Under the pieces are notes generated by a model. The model had not been told where the DNA came from. It worked only from the letters and a program-made list of their open reading frames with translations, and searched no databases. This document shows positions 1 to 12,698 of a stretch of 64,000 nt of DNA, piece by piece. The first letter of the stretch is position 1; each line of letters starts with the position of its first letter. The translations under genes were made by a program, and so were the position numbers. The DNA comes from Paramecium sonneborni. Its lineage: Eukaryota > Ciliophora > Oligohymenophorea > Peniculida > Parameciidae. Location of the stretch: assembly GCA_905182985.1 (NCBI GenBank), contig CAJJDN010000155.1:1-64000 (forward strand), read 5' to 3'.

Positions 1-2703
1 ATCTAAAGCAAATACTAAGATATAAAAAATTTTATACTTTTTGAAATTAGACCAATAATATCATTTTGAATTTTTGTTAGCAGAGTATTAGATACTTATC
101 AATGTCTTCATATACTTATTTTTTATACTTAATTTTTTCTCTCAATTAAACAGCTAATCCGACTTAATTAAGTTCTATTAAGGCTATACCTAATGTTATT
201 ATAAATTAGTCCCTACTGTTATAAAATTAGAAAATATGTTAATATTTTTTTAAATAAGAATTAATCAGCCTTTTCCATTCTTTTTTATTGAGTATAAGTA
301 TAAGCTTTTTATTTTAAAAATAAAGTAATTCCTAAAAAAATTATTCATAACTATTTTAAACATTCTATATATTTTATTTGTACTTCAGAATATGAATTAT
401 TTAATTAGTTTTATTCTATTGACATCTTTTATAGAGCATTTTCAACAACAATTTTAATTTATGAAAAAGGTAGACAATCATTTTAACAATTTTTATGGGT
501 ATTATTGTCTAATGCACACGTAATACAAAATTAAGGCTTTTACATTACACAATTTATATCTAGCTAAAACCTTAAATTTCCATTCCCTCATTTTCAATAT
601 TTTTACAAACATAAAATCTCTATTACATAAAAATTAAGTTAATAATTTTTATATAGCCCATTTAACTATTGATTTCTTTTAAATACCGCGTATTTTCTGA
701 ATTATATTAAATAATGCCAATATTTGCAAAGTATCAAGTTGAAAAAATAATAATTATTATTCTTTAAAATTTTTCATATATATAAATCTTTAGAATAGTT
801 CAAAGAAATTGAATTTTATTAATTATTAACAATTTTCGTTTTCTTTTCTTAAAACATTATAATCAGAAACAAGAAAAATATTAAATTCAAATATTAGTCT
901 TTAAAAACAAGCACATGTATAAATTTTATCAATTTTTCTTTATTAATAAGTAAATTGCTAAATTAATTTCTAATAAAAGACCAAAACATGAGATATGAAA
1001 TTTTAATCTATTTGTTATTTCTTAAATTTTTCCCACCTTATTTTCCTCATCTTCTATGAAAATTTTATTATAATAAATGTGCATTTTATTAATTGATCAA
1101 TCTTTATATTTCAAAAAGTTAATATCCCACAACCTTAATATCTTATCATTTTGATATTCACTTTATTTCTGTTTCTTAACTTTCTTTAACATTAAATAAT
1201 TTATAATATCAAACCTATTAAATTTTTCATTTAATGAATCCATTTCCAATTCTTATGATGATGATATATGATTCATTTAGCTTGATATATTCTTTGTTTT
1301 TTTTACATTAAATAAAATTGCAAATTACCTTTGCTGCTTCACTTATTTTTTTATGTCAATATAAAAATTTAATAATAGAAATTTAATTGAAATCTATTAA
1401 AGTCCATTTGTTTTTATCTTATTATTTTTAAAATCCTCTATTTTATCAACCAATAACATATTTTAGTTCCACCCTTTTCATATTATTTTTCACTTTAAAA
1501 TATTCTTTCTAATATAATATTATTTATCAATCTATAATCCTTAATTAATTCTGGATTAATTTGACTTCTGAATTTTAATCGCATGAATCTGTAATTTTAA
1601 ATTTGATAATATAGTCTTGATTTAATTTTTATATTAAATAAATATATTTTGATGAGATTGTTATTTTTATTTTTAAATAATTTTTTTAGTATTATAAAAA
1701 TATTGTAAGGTCAAATAAAAATCTAAGGGTGAAGGATCTGCTTTTGAGAATAATTTTTTAATAGTTTTTTTTTATAATTTTTAGTAAACAAATTATTGTT
1801 TTTCAAAATCTGATTAAGAAGTGATTAATTTCTTAAAACATGATTGAAAAGCCAATTATTCACTTCTTAACTTTAAATTAATCCAAATTAAATAAGAAAA
1901 AAAGATAATAATTTAAGATTTTATATATTTGTTTAATTAATGTCATCTTAAGAAACAATTGTTTGTTTAAAACAAATGGAAAAAAAACTCGACATTATAA
2001 ATTAAAAAAAAGTCGAGATTAAATTTTATTTTATCATGAAAGTGAATTAAAAATTCAACAAACTCAAAATTAAATTATTTATTTTTCTAACAAGACAAGC
2101 TTCAAAGATGAAACTAATAATAAAAATAATAAGATTTTTTTAGTAAAATGAAATACAAAATTTAAAAAGCTTGATTTGAATTAAGGTTAAAGATGTATTA
2201 ATTTGAGAAACCAAAGTTTGAAAAAGTATTAATCCATAGATTCATTAATCAATTTATTCAAGTCGATTTATATCATAAAAAGACAAACAATTAGTGAATT
2301 TCTTTTCAGTCCTTTTTTTTGATATATAAAGTATTATTATAAAACTATTAATTATCATTAACATCCATTTATTGCTAAATTAATAGTAAAAAATTTAAAT
2401 ATAATTATCGCTCTTGTGACTTTAAAAATTAAAAGCATATTCAACTACTTCTTTGATTACTTTTAGATTATGTCACATATTTTCTGCACTTATGTGATTT
2501 TATAGGTTAACAAATTATCTAAATTAGAGACTTATAATAAACAAGAGTATTAAAAAAAAAATAATACTAAAAATATAATAATTTATTTGGGAAAGGTATT
2601 TCTAATGTTATTGTAAATTTTCTTTCCTGTATTTTAGTACTAGTTCCAGTTTTGATAAAATCATGATGCAGATTGTTTTATGTAATTACAAAAGTTCTAC
2701 TTA
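1..2703. other. AT-rich tract without a supportable gene
   Basis: Very AT-rich sequence with many homopolymer runs. Because only TGA is a stop here and TGA is rare in such DNA, long open frames occur by chance on both strands, so I assign none. No telomeric repeat, tRNA or rRNA is visible. Composition becomes less AT-rich only from about 2.7 kb. Confidence 0.5.
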
Positions 2704-3391
2704 TCAATTCGTCAATATTAGAACATTTTCTTTATTAATTCTGACATCTTTTTCAGTTCCTAAAATTAACTTGAATTCAGAGATCAACTTTTTCAGTGAT
2801 ATATTGGCACTGTAGCTTATAAATGTAAACTAAAAACTACAATTAAGTTTAATTATTATAATTTACTTCTGTTATTAAACTTTGTCAATTTTTATAGTGG
2901 TACGTGATTGATTGATAATACTAGCTTTAATTTATGCTTAATGTTTTAATGAATAATTCAAATGCAATGTGGATTCCTATTCTACTCTCTGTAGAACTTT
3001 TCTTGTCTTTACAAGTTTTCCATCCAGGCTTGCATATATTATTTATAATCTATAACTGCTGCATGTTGTCTTCTGGCTTTTATCTATTAATTTCTTGTAA
3101 ATTTTTTGTATAAACTTTAAAAGCCGAAGAAGACTTATCCCCACATCCACGCATAAATTATTATACTTTGGTATTGCATGCATTTATCTTAAGGGGTAAA
3201 GATTAAAGTCATTTAGGAGCATGCAATTTTTCGTGCCTTTTGATTTAATTATCAAACATTTATCTTTCTATCCCTATACTGTTCTTATTTAAAAATACCG
3301 CAAGTCTCACCCTAAATTTAAGTTTCCTTGCATATATTGTTATTTTTAAATTAAGGAAAGAAAGCATTAGACATTTTATATAAACCGCCAT
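2704..3391 (-). CDS. Candidate gene of unknown function, one intron
   Basis: Minus-strand model starting at the ATG of MAVYIKCLML and ending at the TGA after VLILTN. A 25-nt GT...AG intron (3274-3298) joins two open frames into exactly 221 codons (220 aa), which argues for a real or recently real gene. The protein is basic, with a stretch reading SLDGKLVKTRKVL, and no family I recognise. It lies just downstream of another minus-strand frame that stops at 3436. The reading frame overlaps that stop (see findings), so the two could be one gene with a frame break. Codon content is AT-rich but locally richer in G and C than the flanks. Start uncertain. Confidence 0.35.
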
Positions 3392-3435
3392 CTTTCTATC
3401 ATTCTCGTCATTTTCGATGTTTACAATCATTTCAT

Positions 3436-4330
3436 TCATTCTTTCTGTTGTAGTGAATCCAAAAAAAAGCTTTCATTAGGTGGGTACATATTCTTTTTTA
3501 ATTATTGCTGCATTTATATATCTGCCAATCTCATAAATATGGCCTCGTGATCTTCGCCTAATTTTCTAAAGAAATATGCTAATCCAACTATGTCCTAGTT
3601 CGCCCTTCTTTGTTCTCCAATTTCAATGACCTCCTCACAAATTATCTCCTTCATATCAATAACCATGTTAAAATTCTACTTACACCAGTAGACATCGCCA
3701 TAATAATACATGCATATAAAGGTGAATCAATCTCTTTCCTGGTATAGCATCTTAAACAAATACTATTGAAGAGTGTTCTAATCTTCTTTGGTTTTCCAAT
3801 TATTCATTTCCTCCATGGCATCCGATAACATAAGTTCCTAATCCCTCATAATTCAATGTTTCATCTTTATTCTTTATTATCTGATATTTTTTTGATCTCA
3901 GTGTTATGCTCTTCTTTTATTTATCTTCAATTTCTTAGAATAAATCAGTAATTAATTCTACCCTCTAGTCTCCTTTCTCTCTTTACTTTTCCTCTCATCA
4001 TTTTCACCAGGTATGTCGTAAATTTTTACATAATTTTCATCATCTTATTCAAAAAACGATAGGAGGGTAGAATTTTTTCAAGCCTTACACACTGTAAGAA
4101 TAATATTATTTGAAAGGCTAAAATAAGAAATTAATATATTTACCTTTTTTTTAAGATGAGATTCAATTGAATTCAATATTTTTGAGTATAAATTATATAT
4201 ATTTACGTTTTGCTGTTACCATATATACTTTTTGTTCGTAGGTTATAGGGATAAATTATTTCTGACTGTTTATTTTATTAACTTGTTAAATTATTTATGT
4301 AAGCTTGATAAAATTTTTGTTTATTGTGAA
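3436..4330 (-). CDS. Candidate TPR-like protein, 5' end unresolved
   Basis: Minus-strand reading with probable small introns at 4118-4143 (26 nt), 3958-3986 (29 nt) and 3676-3709 (34 nt); 3679-3709 is an alternative for the last. Spliced, it gives a coherent protein with segments such as YVKIYDIPGENDER, GLGTYVIGCHGGNEQL and IVGLAYFFRKLGEDHEAIF, ending LDSLQQKE then TGA at 3436. The last 70 residues look like paired helices of a tetratricopeptide-type repeat, but that is only a visual impression. Between 4050 and 4078 the frame is broken near a run of six T. This may be a sequencing indel, a mutation or an intron I missed. Upstream the frame stays open to about 4.33 kb with no clear start. Function unknown. 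Confidence 0.4.
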
Positions 4331-4786
4331 TTTCTTCTAAATTCACATAGTTCTATAAAAATTAAACTTTGTATATATTTATTCAAGATAATTTACTATC
4401 CAATCTTATTTCCACTTAAGTTTTTTCTCTAAACTTTTAATAAGCATCATTTAAATAAATTTAAAATAACTCTAATGACAATTACGAGTGTTAATGAACT
4501 CTTTTTGTCAGATTTATCCATATATAATGATCAGAAACTTATTGTTAAATTTCATCTTTTGTATTAACGCTATTATGAAATCTCTTTGTTCAATAAGTCT
4601 ACTTTTCTTATAATTGGTGGCATAATCTTCATTTCATGTTTCTGGTTTCGAATATTTGAATTTGACTATCCTTTTTACTCGTATTGTATGTTGGTGACTT
4701 ATCAATGTAATCTTTAATAGTTAATCCTTCTAATTTTCTCTATTAAATATCAATTTTTGTTTAATCATATATCATGAATGTTGTCT

Positions 4787-5580
4787 TCATTGTTATTTAA
4801 TCATGATCTAGGTAGGACATGTAAAGCATGCTAATTGATCTCTTAATTTCAATTTTATTCTCTGAGGTTTATGATCAGATAAAAGTATGCCTTATTTTGT
4901 TACTAAATTTAGAGATTTTATTTTTTTCCTTTTTTCTTGCCCCTAGATTTAATGTTTTCTAGTAGCCAGAAAATTATCTTTTGAAATTAGGAATTGACGA
5001 AGCCATCTATAACTTACCAATAATGAAAGAGGTAAATTTTATATCTGTTCCAGTCTATATAGATCAATTTCTTCTTCTTCTTGAATATCAATAATGGTAA
5101 GATTTAAAATCATGTAAAAAATCCTAAATTTTCTCTTCTTGATTATTCTTAGAATAAAATCTTTAGATTAAAAAAGATTGTAATAGTATTCTTTAACAAT
5201 CCACAAATCTATTTATGTTAAAAGCATGAACAATCTAATAACAAATGAAGACTAAGCACAATGACTTTTTAATTCTAGTTAAAATTTTTATAATCATTTT
5301 GTCTTGAATAATTTAAAGAAGGCGTCAAATATAATTTGAATATGAATTGATTTCTATAATTATTATTATAATTCATAAATATACCTTATTAATCAAACTT
5401 TTCCAAGAATTCACTCATTTAGACAAAACAATTTTGCAAAATCCGCCCTACTCTTCTCTATTTTATCAAATTTTCTTAAAATCTTCCATCTAGTTACTTC
5501 ATCATTCTAGGTTTTACTATTTCAATAAATGAACCAATTCGTCTTTTAAATTGTTTTACTATTCCTTTGGGTATAATCAT
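4787..5580 (-). CDS. Candidate gene of unknown function in two frames
   Basis: A 157-codon frame (5580 to the TGA at 5110) starts MIIPKGIVKQFKRR and is rich in basic residues and aromatic positions, as in RVGRILQNCFVQMSEFLEKF. It is followed without a gap by a second frame (5113 to the TGA at 4787) containing IDIQEEEEIDLYRLEQ and YRWLRQFLISKDNF. The ATG of the second overlaps the TGA of the first as ATGA. A ciliate gene should not reinitiate like this, so the likely explanations are a frameshifted pseudogene, a sequencing error, or an intron I could not place. No family recognised. Elevated GC at 5400-5560 and 4930-5090 supports a coding past. Confidence 0.4.
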
Positions 5581-8513
5581 AATAAATATTTATCTCCATT
5601 TTCAAAAATTAAAATTTAAGAATAAAATCATAAGCTTAAAAATTATGTAAATCTCATGATCTTATTTATATGAATGAATTCAATTATGTCAGTCATTTTG
5701 TTGTAGGGTCTATCTATACTTATCATTTTTGACTCTTATCTTTTGAGAACTAAGTAGAATATTCTTGTATTACTTCTAGCTTAAAATGGTGTTATTAGCT
5801 TTGTGGATTGCAAGATTAGCAGGATTTCTATTATAAAATTATCAAAAGTTTTAGAGCTCTGAGATATGAAAATTTAAAAAGTTATTATTGTATTTGGATG
5901 TTAAATTTTTTAAGGATTCATTTCTTTTATTACTAGCTCCTCATTATATTTCTTATTTAAGAATTTTAGGAACACTAATATTGTATATTTGGTTGAGAAT
6001 TAATTATTAAATTTTAAAGTACAAATGAATAAAACTCCAAACTCAATTGGTAGGATGGTTTATGGAAGAAGAATATACATCCAAAATTGTTTTCGAATTA
6101 ATGACTTTAACAACTATTGTCATTAAAGCACTAAATCAAGACATGATTGTTTAGCTTTAATCAGTCCATTATTTATATTATGTAATGGCCGTTTGATAAT
6201 ACCAATGACAGAAAATTTAATGAAGAAAAAAGAGGAGAGAAATTGATAGATTATTTGTATTATTGTTATCAATATTTATAAGATTCAAATAAAACCACAT
6301 TCTTTGAAAAACTCACTAAATCTTGTTAATTTTATTAAGTAAATTTAAAAATTATAATTAAATATTTCGATAATCCTCTAATATCAGTCTAACATACAAC
6401 CAAAAACATTATAGAAACTCTAATCAAAAAATTCCTATATAAAAGCTTGGTAAATTTTGTTTATATTTTAATGTTTAAGATCATTTAATTACTGTTAATT
6501 AAAAATTAAAAAATAGTTAAGATCTTTTAATTTTTTTTAATATAAGTAGGGCTCAATTTCCAAATAAAAGCAAATCTTCTGAAAACTTCTTTTTGCATAT
6601 TTTTTTATTTATGAGAGAAAAATTGTAATTGCAAAATTAAATCATATTAATCACCTACATCTCAATATTTGAAACTAGTTTTTTTTTACTTTTGTTTGAC
6701 TTTTTTCTATTTTATATTGAATAATATTTAATGAAATTCGTGTGTTTGTATATAATAGAACTGCTCCAGAAAAGTAATAAAAAATGAAAGAATGGAATTC
6801 CATCTTTGTAGGTTTCACTTATGAATTCCTATTTTTATTATTATAATTATCATAGGCTTATTTTGTAATCAGGGTTGATAAACTTTAGAATTCTTATGCA
6901 AACAGGAAATTGTAGGTTTTAAAATTTTTTTTAATTAGCCAAAATGATAATCCACATACTTATTTTTTTGGAAACTATTATTAAATGAATACCTATTAAA
7001 TCAAAATTTTTTGATATTTTAATAATATAAACTAAATAGATTTATAAAGATACCCAAAAAAATGTAGAATAAATGAGAAAATAATTAAAGAGATTTTACA
7101 ATCTCATAATAAATTATTTAATTGAATCAACAGAGATGAATGCATATCTGAGTATAATTATCATTTGATTATAAAAATTTAGATAAATCTAATAATACTT
7201 AAAAATACTAGATATAACTGAAAGTCAAAATTGAATTCCACAATATAGAAATTAAACTCCTATTATTTTATTTAAAAATGATGAAAAAAAATCAATATTG
7301 ATATAGTTTTCTTGATACTTCTGTTTAACTTACTTTACCGTTTAAAATAAGGCAAAATTATGCGATTTAATAGTATTTAGAAAGCGGTAAAATAATAATA
7401 TTTTTATGATATTGACTCTTACTTAATTATGACCAATAATAAGACAGTTCAAAAACAATAATTCAAAAAATATAAAATCTTCACATTGACTAGATTTTAA
7501 TAGAAACAGTGAATAAGGAATAGAAGAAAAATTTACGATTGAAAATGATTTAGAGATTTGTCAAAAACTTTATACGTTGTTATTGAATTGTTTAAAAGAT
7601 GATTATAGAGATGATTATAAAATTTTTAAATTATTTATAGAATTCATCTACTTCCAAACAATTTAATCACTAATAAAAACAAGATAGCTGCTTTAAATTC
7701 AATATTATTCAATTATGAAACTCTTTTAAATTCTACTTGCTAAGTTTACTTGAGATTTTATTATTTTTATAGCTATCATGGTATTGGTTGATTCAGTATT
7801 TTTGTATAAGTTGCTAATTTTTTTAATAAATTTACAGCAAACATTCTTTATGTAGACATATAATAATAACGAAAAACCTTCAACCTTCTTCTGGATCGGT
7901 AAAAGTGTTTAATTAAATAGTTTCTTCTTGAAAATTTAAAATATAATTCTCAATCAATCTTTTTATTTCAAATTTACTTTCTGTTTTCTATAATAACAAG
8001 GGTGCTGCATAAAAATAATAAATTTGGATCATTTCTATTTTAATAGCTTTTTAAACATTAATTTGGAAATTGATTTTTACAAAAAAAAAATAAGATAAAT
8101 TCAATTAACAATAAACTCTTGAAAAGCTTTTGTTTTTATAGATTTTGATATTTCTGAATTTAAAATGAATAAATTTAGTATAAAAAAAAGATGGGATTCC
8201 AAATAAAACTTTTTATTATTTATATATGTTCAATTAATAATTAAACATAAATTTTTTTAATAATTATATTGATATTAATGAATAATTAGGAAACTTAATT
8301 TAGAATATTTATCGAATTTTATTTTTAAATAATTAATTATGCTTAAATTTCAATTATTAAATTTATTTAAAATGCAAACCTAGGTTTTTATGATTAACTC
8401 TCATTAAAAAAACTAATAAAAGAATGATTTTAAAAATGAGATTTAGTAATTTAGTCAAGTTTATTTTAAATAAACAATTAATTATTTTGGATCTAAAAAA
8501 AAATAATTTTTCA
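5581..8513. other. Coding-poor AT-rich tract
   Basis: About 2.9 kb with no gene I can defend. Isolated less-AT-rich patches (5700-5840, 6025-6246) read open on both strands, which cannot be interpreted without comparison. No repeat array, tRNA or terminal inverted repeat was seen. Confidence 0.5.
6025..6246 (+). CDS. Weak candidate small ORF
   Basis: Seventy-three codons from MNKTPNSIGRMVYGRR to TGA, containing RLIIPMTENLMKKKEERN. It coincides with a local rise in G and C. The opposite strand is open too, so this may be an exon remnant of either strand. No family recognised. Confidence 0.2.
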
Positions 8514-9847
8514 TCATTATATCATTTCTACTTTGAATAAGATCTGTTAGAACTAACTTTAATCATTTAATGTCTAAGTTGCAGTAAATGAAACAGCAGT
8601 TTAAGTAATTTTGATGAGTTAATCTGAAGTTGTAATAATCAAAAACCTTGGATTTAATCTAACAATATTGATTTTATTAGTAACACACTAGATTTAGCGA
8701 AATTTACACCAATCTTCATTACAAAAAATTTGTATGTTTAATTTTTCATTAGCAATGCATTTCCAATAATATATAAATGTAATATATTATTTATTATAAG
8801 GAACAGTTATAACTTCTTCTAAAATTTAATTTTATGAATAGTTAATCTCTTAAACTTCTATATGTGTTTCGATTGAATTCGTCGCATCATAGAATTTGAC
8901 TTCACTCATGCTTTCTAAATTTACTAAAGAAAAATAGCCATCTTTAAAACAATAATAGTTATGCTACAATTATTAAATTACAGAATCACTCCCTAATATA
9001 TAAATAATTCTCTACAAGTATAGATTCCAAGAGTAACTTATGGTGTAAACGTATTCACCACTTGTAATCTCAGATTTGGAGTATTTATCACATATTAAAA
9101 TCCTAGAAGATTAAAATAACAATTTTTGGAAACCCACCCTGTAGGAAAAATGACTTCTTAACTTGAACCAATAGGTGAGGTATTTATGATTGTGGGGCCA
9201 ACTAAAAAAAGATCAGATGTGCTTAATAATATTTAATATCCTATTTGTTTTAAGTTTATAGTGTGTAAGCCAATTTTCACAGTTTCAGATGTCAATGTTA
9301 ATTCCTAAATAATATAAAACTTTACTGTCACTTCATTAAATTAATTGCCTTCAGCATAATAACTCACAAAGTTAGATATAGCAACATCTATTTTACAATA
9401 TTTTTTCTAATAAGCATGTATGTATTAAGAGTTAGGATTAGTGATGTTAAAATTATTTATCACTTGAACTCTATCATCGTTAAATGCAAACCAATTAAAC
9501 ATTATTCCATAAAACCTTAAAGTACTTTCACAAACAACATTTGCAGTAAATCCTATAAACTAAAAAAAAATAATACCATCTATTGTGATATCAGTTAGAG
9601 TTAATGAATATCCTTAAGGAAATCCCAGATAAAAGTCTAGCCAAATAATATTCAAGTACACATCTGGAATTTTTGTGAATTTTTTTGAAAAAGGGATAAA
9701 AATTGATTTACTCCTAAATTTTTCTAAGCTTGTGAATAAATTTAAATTAGCATCATAAATGTAATTGAAATCAGAGCATACACCTTATTCGTATCTGTGT
9801 TCTGACTTTACAACAAATAAATAAAATATGATGTAAAATAAACTCAT
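8514..9847 (-). CDS. Secreted H-type-lectin-like protein
   Basis: Probable secreted or surface carbohydrate-binding protein of 435 aa. A 26-nt intron (8942-8967) restores one frame, and 1308 coding nt is exactly 436 codons. Residues 1-15 (MSLFYIIFYLFVVKS) look like a signal peptide. Around residues 50-125 the pattern resembles the H-type lectin domain: IPDVYLNIIWLDF, then LTDITIDGIIFFQFIGF, then a later Trp in FNWFAFND. That family (discoidin C-terminal and helix pomatia lectins) binds GalNAc-type sugars and forms trimers. The second half carries scattered Cys and beta-strand-like patterns of unknown fold. No transmembrane segment or GPI-type tail is obvious. The gene is isolated between long AT-rich tracts. 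The family call is by eye; the gene itself is solid. Confidence 0.7.
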
Positions 9848-10289
9848 TTCCAATTATAAATACTTATAAATTTTCAATTATGTATTAGAATTTGGTAATA
9901 TCATTTTATGCTTCCAATTTTATTTCAATTTTTATATCATTATAGCAATTAGCTATGATATTACGAACAAATTCAGAATTTATTTACAAAAGTTTTTTTA
10001 ATATAAACTCAATTAAAAGAAGAGCATAATTAATTAAATAACTTTCAGTATTATTCATAAATCACTTATCCCATTTTTTAATTATTATGTTTTTTTTTCA
10101 ATACACATATTAAATTAAAATACTTTTTAATCATTATATAAATATTCCTTTTATTTTACTATCTTTTTTATATACTATAATCTCATTTTAATTAGTTAGT
10201 TAAATATGATAAGCTCTCTGAAAAGTAAGAAAAATACCTTTTTTTTTGTGGTTACTTAGTTTCAATTTATCTAAAAAAAGCCAGGTTTG
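9848..10289. other. AT-rich intergenic tract
   Basis: Upstream region of the lectin-like gene. Mostly A/T with long T runs. Nothing else recognised. Confidence 0.5.
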
Positions 10290-10770
10290 TATATGAAAGT
10301 AAACAATTAAGCGAGAAGGAAGGCACAATATTCCCTACCAAGCTGCTTGGCAAAAAAAGTTTCCATAAAATTTTTTGATTCAATTGTGGTAAAAATCTCA
10401 TGCCTTCGGTGGTACAATGGATTCAGAAATATATTTGTGTTTTAGTTGGTCAGGTCAGCATCCTAACTCATGGATGTGCATCTATGATATAGAAACTTGG
10501 CCAGGAGAGGAACACCAGCATGGTGCTAACGAATATGGAAAAAGAGTTAGGATTTTTAGATTGATCTCCTCTGTTTTCTAAGAGAGAATGACAGACACCC
10601 TCCCAACAAAATGGAGGAGAGGCATCCTTTAGACAATGTACAAGAGTAAGAAGGGAACCAGTACAAACATCAATCCAGAAAAAAAGAAATCTCTATTGTA
10701 CAGGTTTAAATTGATCTTTGGAAATGATTTCAAAATAGGTGGAAGGAGAAGAATGAATGTATCTATAAAT
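10290..10770. other. GC-elevated island of unclear coding status
   Basis: By eye this block is far less AT-rich than anything within 5 kb. On the plus strand two frames are open for long stretches: one reads MPSVVQWIQKYICVLVGQ... and stops at a TGA near 10561; the other reads MDSEIYLCFSWSGQHPNSW... through the block. The minus strand is partly open too. It has no T-loop or anticodon arm of a tRNA and no rRNA signature. It lies directly before the WD40 remnant and may be its decayed 5' part or unrelated inserted DNA. A short palindrome (CCAAG-CTG-CTTGG) sits near 10341. The 3' part (from 10610) recurs in the false duplicate at 11655. Confidence 0.35.
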
Positions 10771-12698
10771 TTTATTTAGTTTAATTTTAAAATAAATATT
10801 AAAATCTTATTTTCCCAAATAAAAACTTTATACTTTTGGTTATAAAAATAAATCTAATTTTTCTTTAACAAAGATAAATTTCTTTTTTATTAATTTTTTT
10901 TACTTTCAAGCTCTGTAGGATTAAGGTTTGGAATTTAAAAAATGGATTATCAGATTAAATTGGTTTGAAAGGACATTAGAATTAAGTCTATTCAATACTT
11001 TTAGTAAAAAATATAATTGGTTTTTTCTTGGATGTAGAGGGGATGATAAATAAATCTGTTGGAAAGAAATCAATAGATCTAATCCATGGGAATCCATTTA
11101 AACAGTAGAGCCTGTAAGTACTTTTTGGTTTTTGATTATAAATGAATAAGAAAATCATTTATTACTCTCTCAAAAAATTATTAATATTTTGATATTTTAT
11201 GATTATTATGTATTATCCAGTCGTGATGATGGATCTATCATGCATTAGGAAATAAAATACAAAGAAAATAATTATATTTGATTATTCCCAATAAGAACAT
11301 AATTCATTTGTGTGTCAAATTAATTTTAATAAGAATTAAACTCAATTAGTTTCATGCAGTGAACACAAATAAATTATAATATGGGAATTAAATAAAAATT
11401 TAATTTGATAATTTTTATATGTAGTTATAAAAAGTATTGATGATTAAGAAAATTAAAAATTTATTGAATGCTTCCATTTAAGATTTACTTTAAATGCAGT
11501 TCTTTTTAAAGATTAATATAATTTATTTCCACTAATTTATAATTAAGCTAAAAATATTCTAATCTTAAAACATCATAAACATATTTATTTATCAACATAA
11601 TAATTTAATAAATAATTTTAAATTTTAAGTAAACTCATCTTTTGCGGATGCAGNAATGGAGGAGAGGCATCCTTTAGACAATGTACAAGAGTAAGAAGGG
11701 AACCAGTACAAACATCAATCCAGAAAAAAAGAAATCTCTATTGTACAGGTTTAAATTGATCTTTGGAAATGATTTCAAAATAGGTGGAAGGAGAAGAATG
11801 AATGTATCTATAAATTTTATTTAGTTTAATTTTAAAATAAATATTAAAATCTTATTTTCCCAAATAAAAACTTTATACTTTTGGTTATAAAAATAAATCT
11901 AATTTTTCTTTAACAAAGATAAATTTCTTTTTTATTAATTTTTTTTACTTTCAAGCTCTGTAGGATTAAGGTTTGGAATTTAAAAAATGGATTATCAGAT
12001 TAAATTGGTTTGAAAGGACATTAGAATTAAGTCTATTCAATACTTTTAGTAAAAAATATAATTGGTTTTTTCTTGGATGTAGAGGGGATGATAAATAAAT
12101 CTGTTGGAAAGAAATCAATAGATCTAATCCATGGGAATCCATTTAAACAGTAGAGCCTGTAAGTACTTTTTGGTTTTTGATTATAAATGAATAAGAAAAT
12201 CATTTATTACTCTCTCAAAAAATTATTAATATTTTGATATTTTATGATTATTATGTATTATCCAGTCGTGATGATGGATCTATCATGCATTAGGAAATAA
12301 AATACAAAGAAAATAATTATATTTGATTATTCCCAATAAGAACATAATTCATTTGTGTGTCAAATTAATTTTAATAAGAATTAAACTCAATTAGTTTCAT
12401 GCAGTGAACACAAATAAATTATAATATGGGAATTAAATAAAAATTTAATTTGATAATTTTTATATGTAGTTATAAAAAGTATTGATGATTAAGAAAATTA
12501 AAAATTTATTGAATGCTTCCATTTAAGATTTACTTTAAATGCAGTTCTTTTTAAAGATTAATATAATTTATTTCCACTAATTTATAATTAAGCTAAAAAT
12601 ATTCTAATCTTAAAACATCATAAACATATTTATTTATCAACATAATAATTTAATAAATAATTTTAAATTTTAAGTAAACTCATCTTTTGCGGATGCAG
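10610..12698. repeat. False tandem duplication around N at 11654
   Basis: Bases 10610-11653 and 11655-12698 (1044 bp each) appear identical, separated by one N. The first copy ends in GCGGATGCAG immediately before the N. The second ends in the same motif and then continues into new sequence. This is what unmerged overlapping contig ends look like, not a biological duplication. The real locus is 1-11653 followed directly by 12699 onward. Confidence 0.92.

Noticed and set aside
10380..10470. tRNA-like appearance of the GC-rich start of the island
   Set aside because: No T-arm consensus, no acceptor-stem pairing and no anticodon arm could be drawn.
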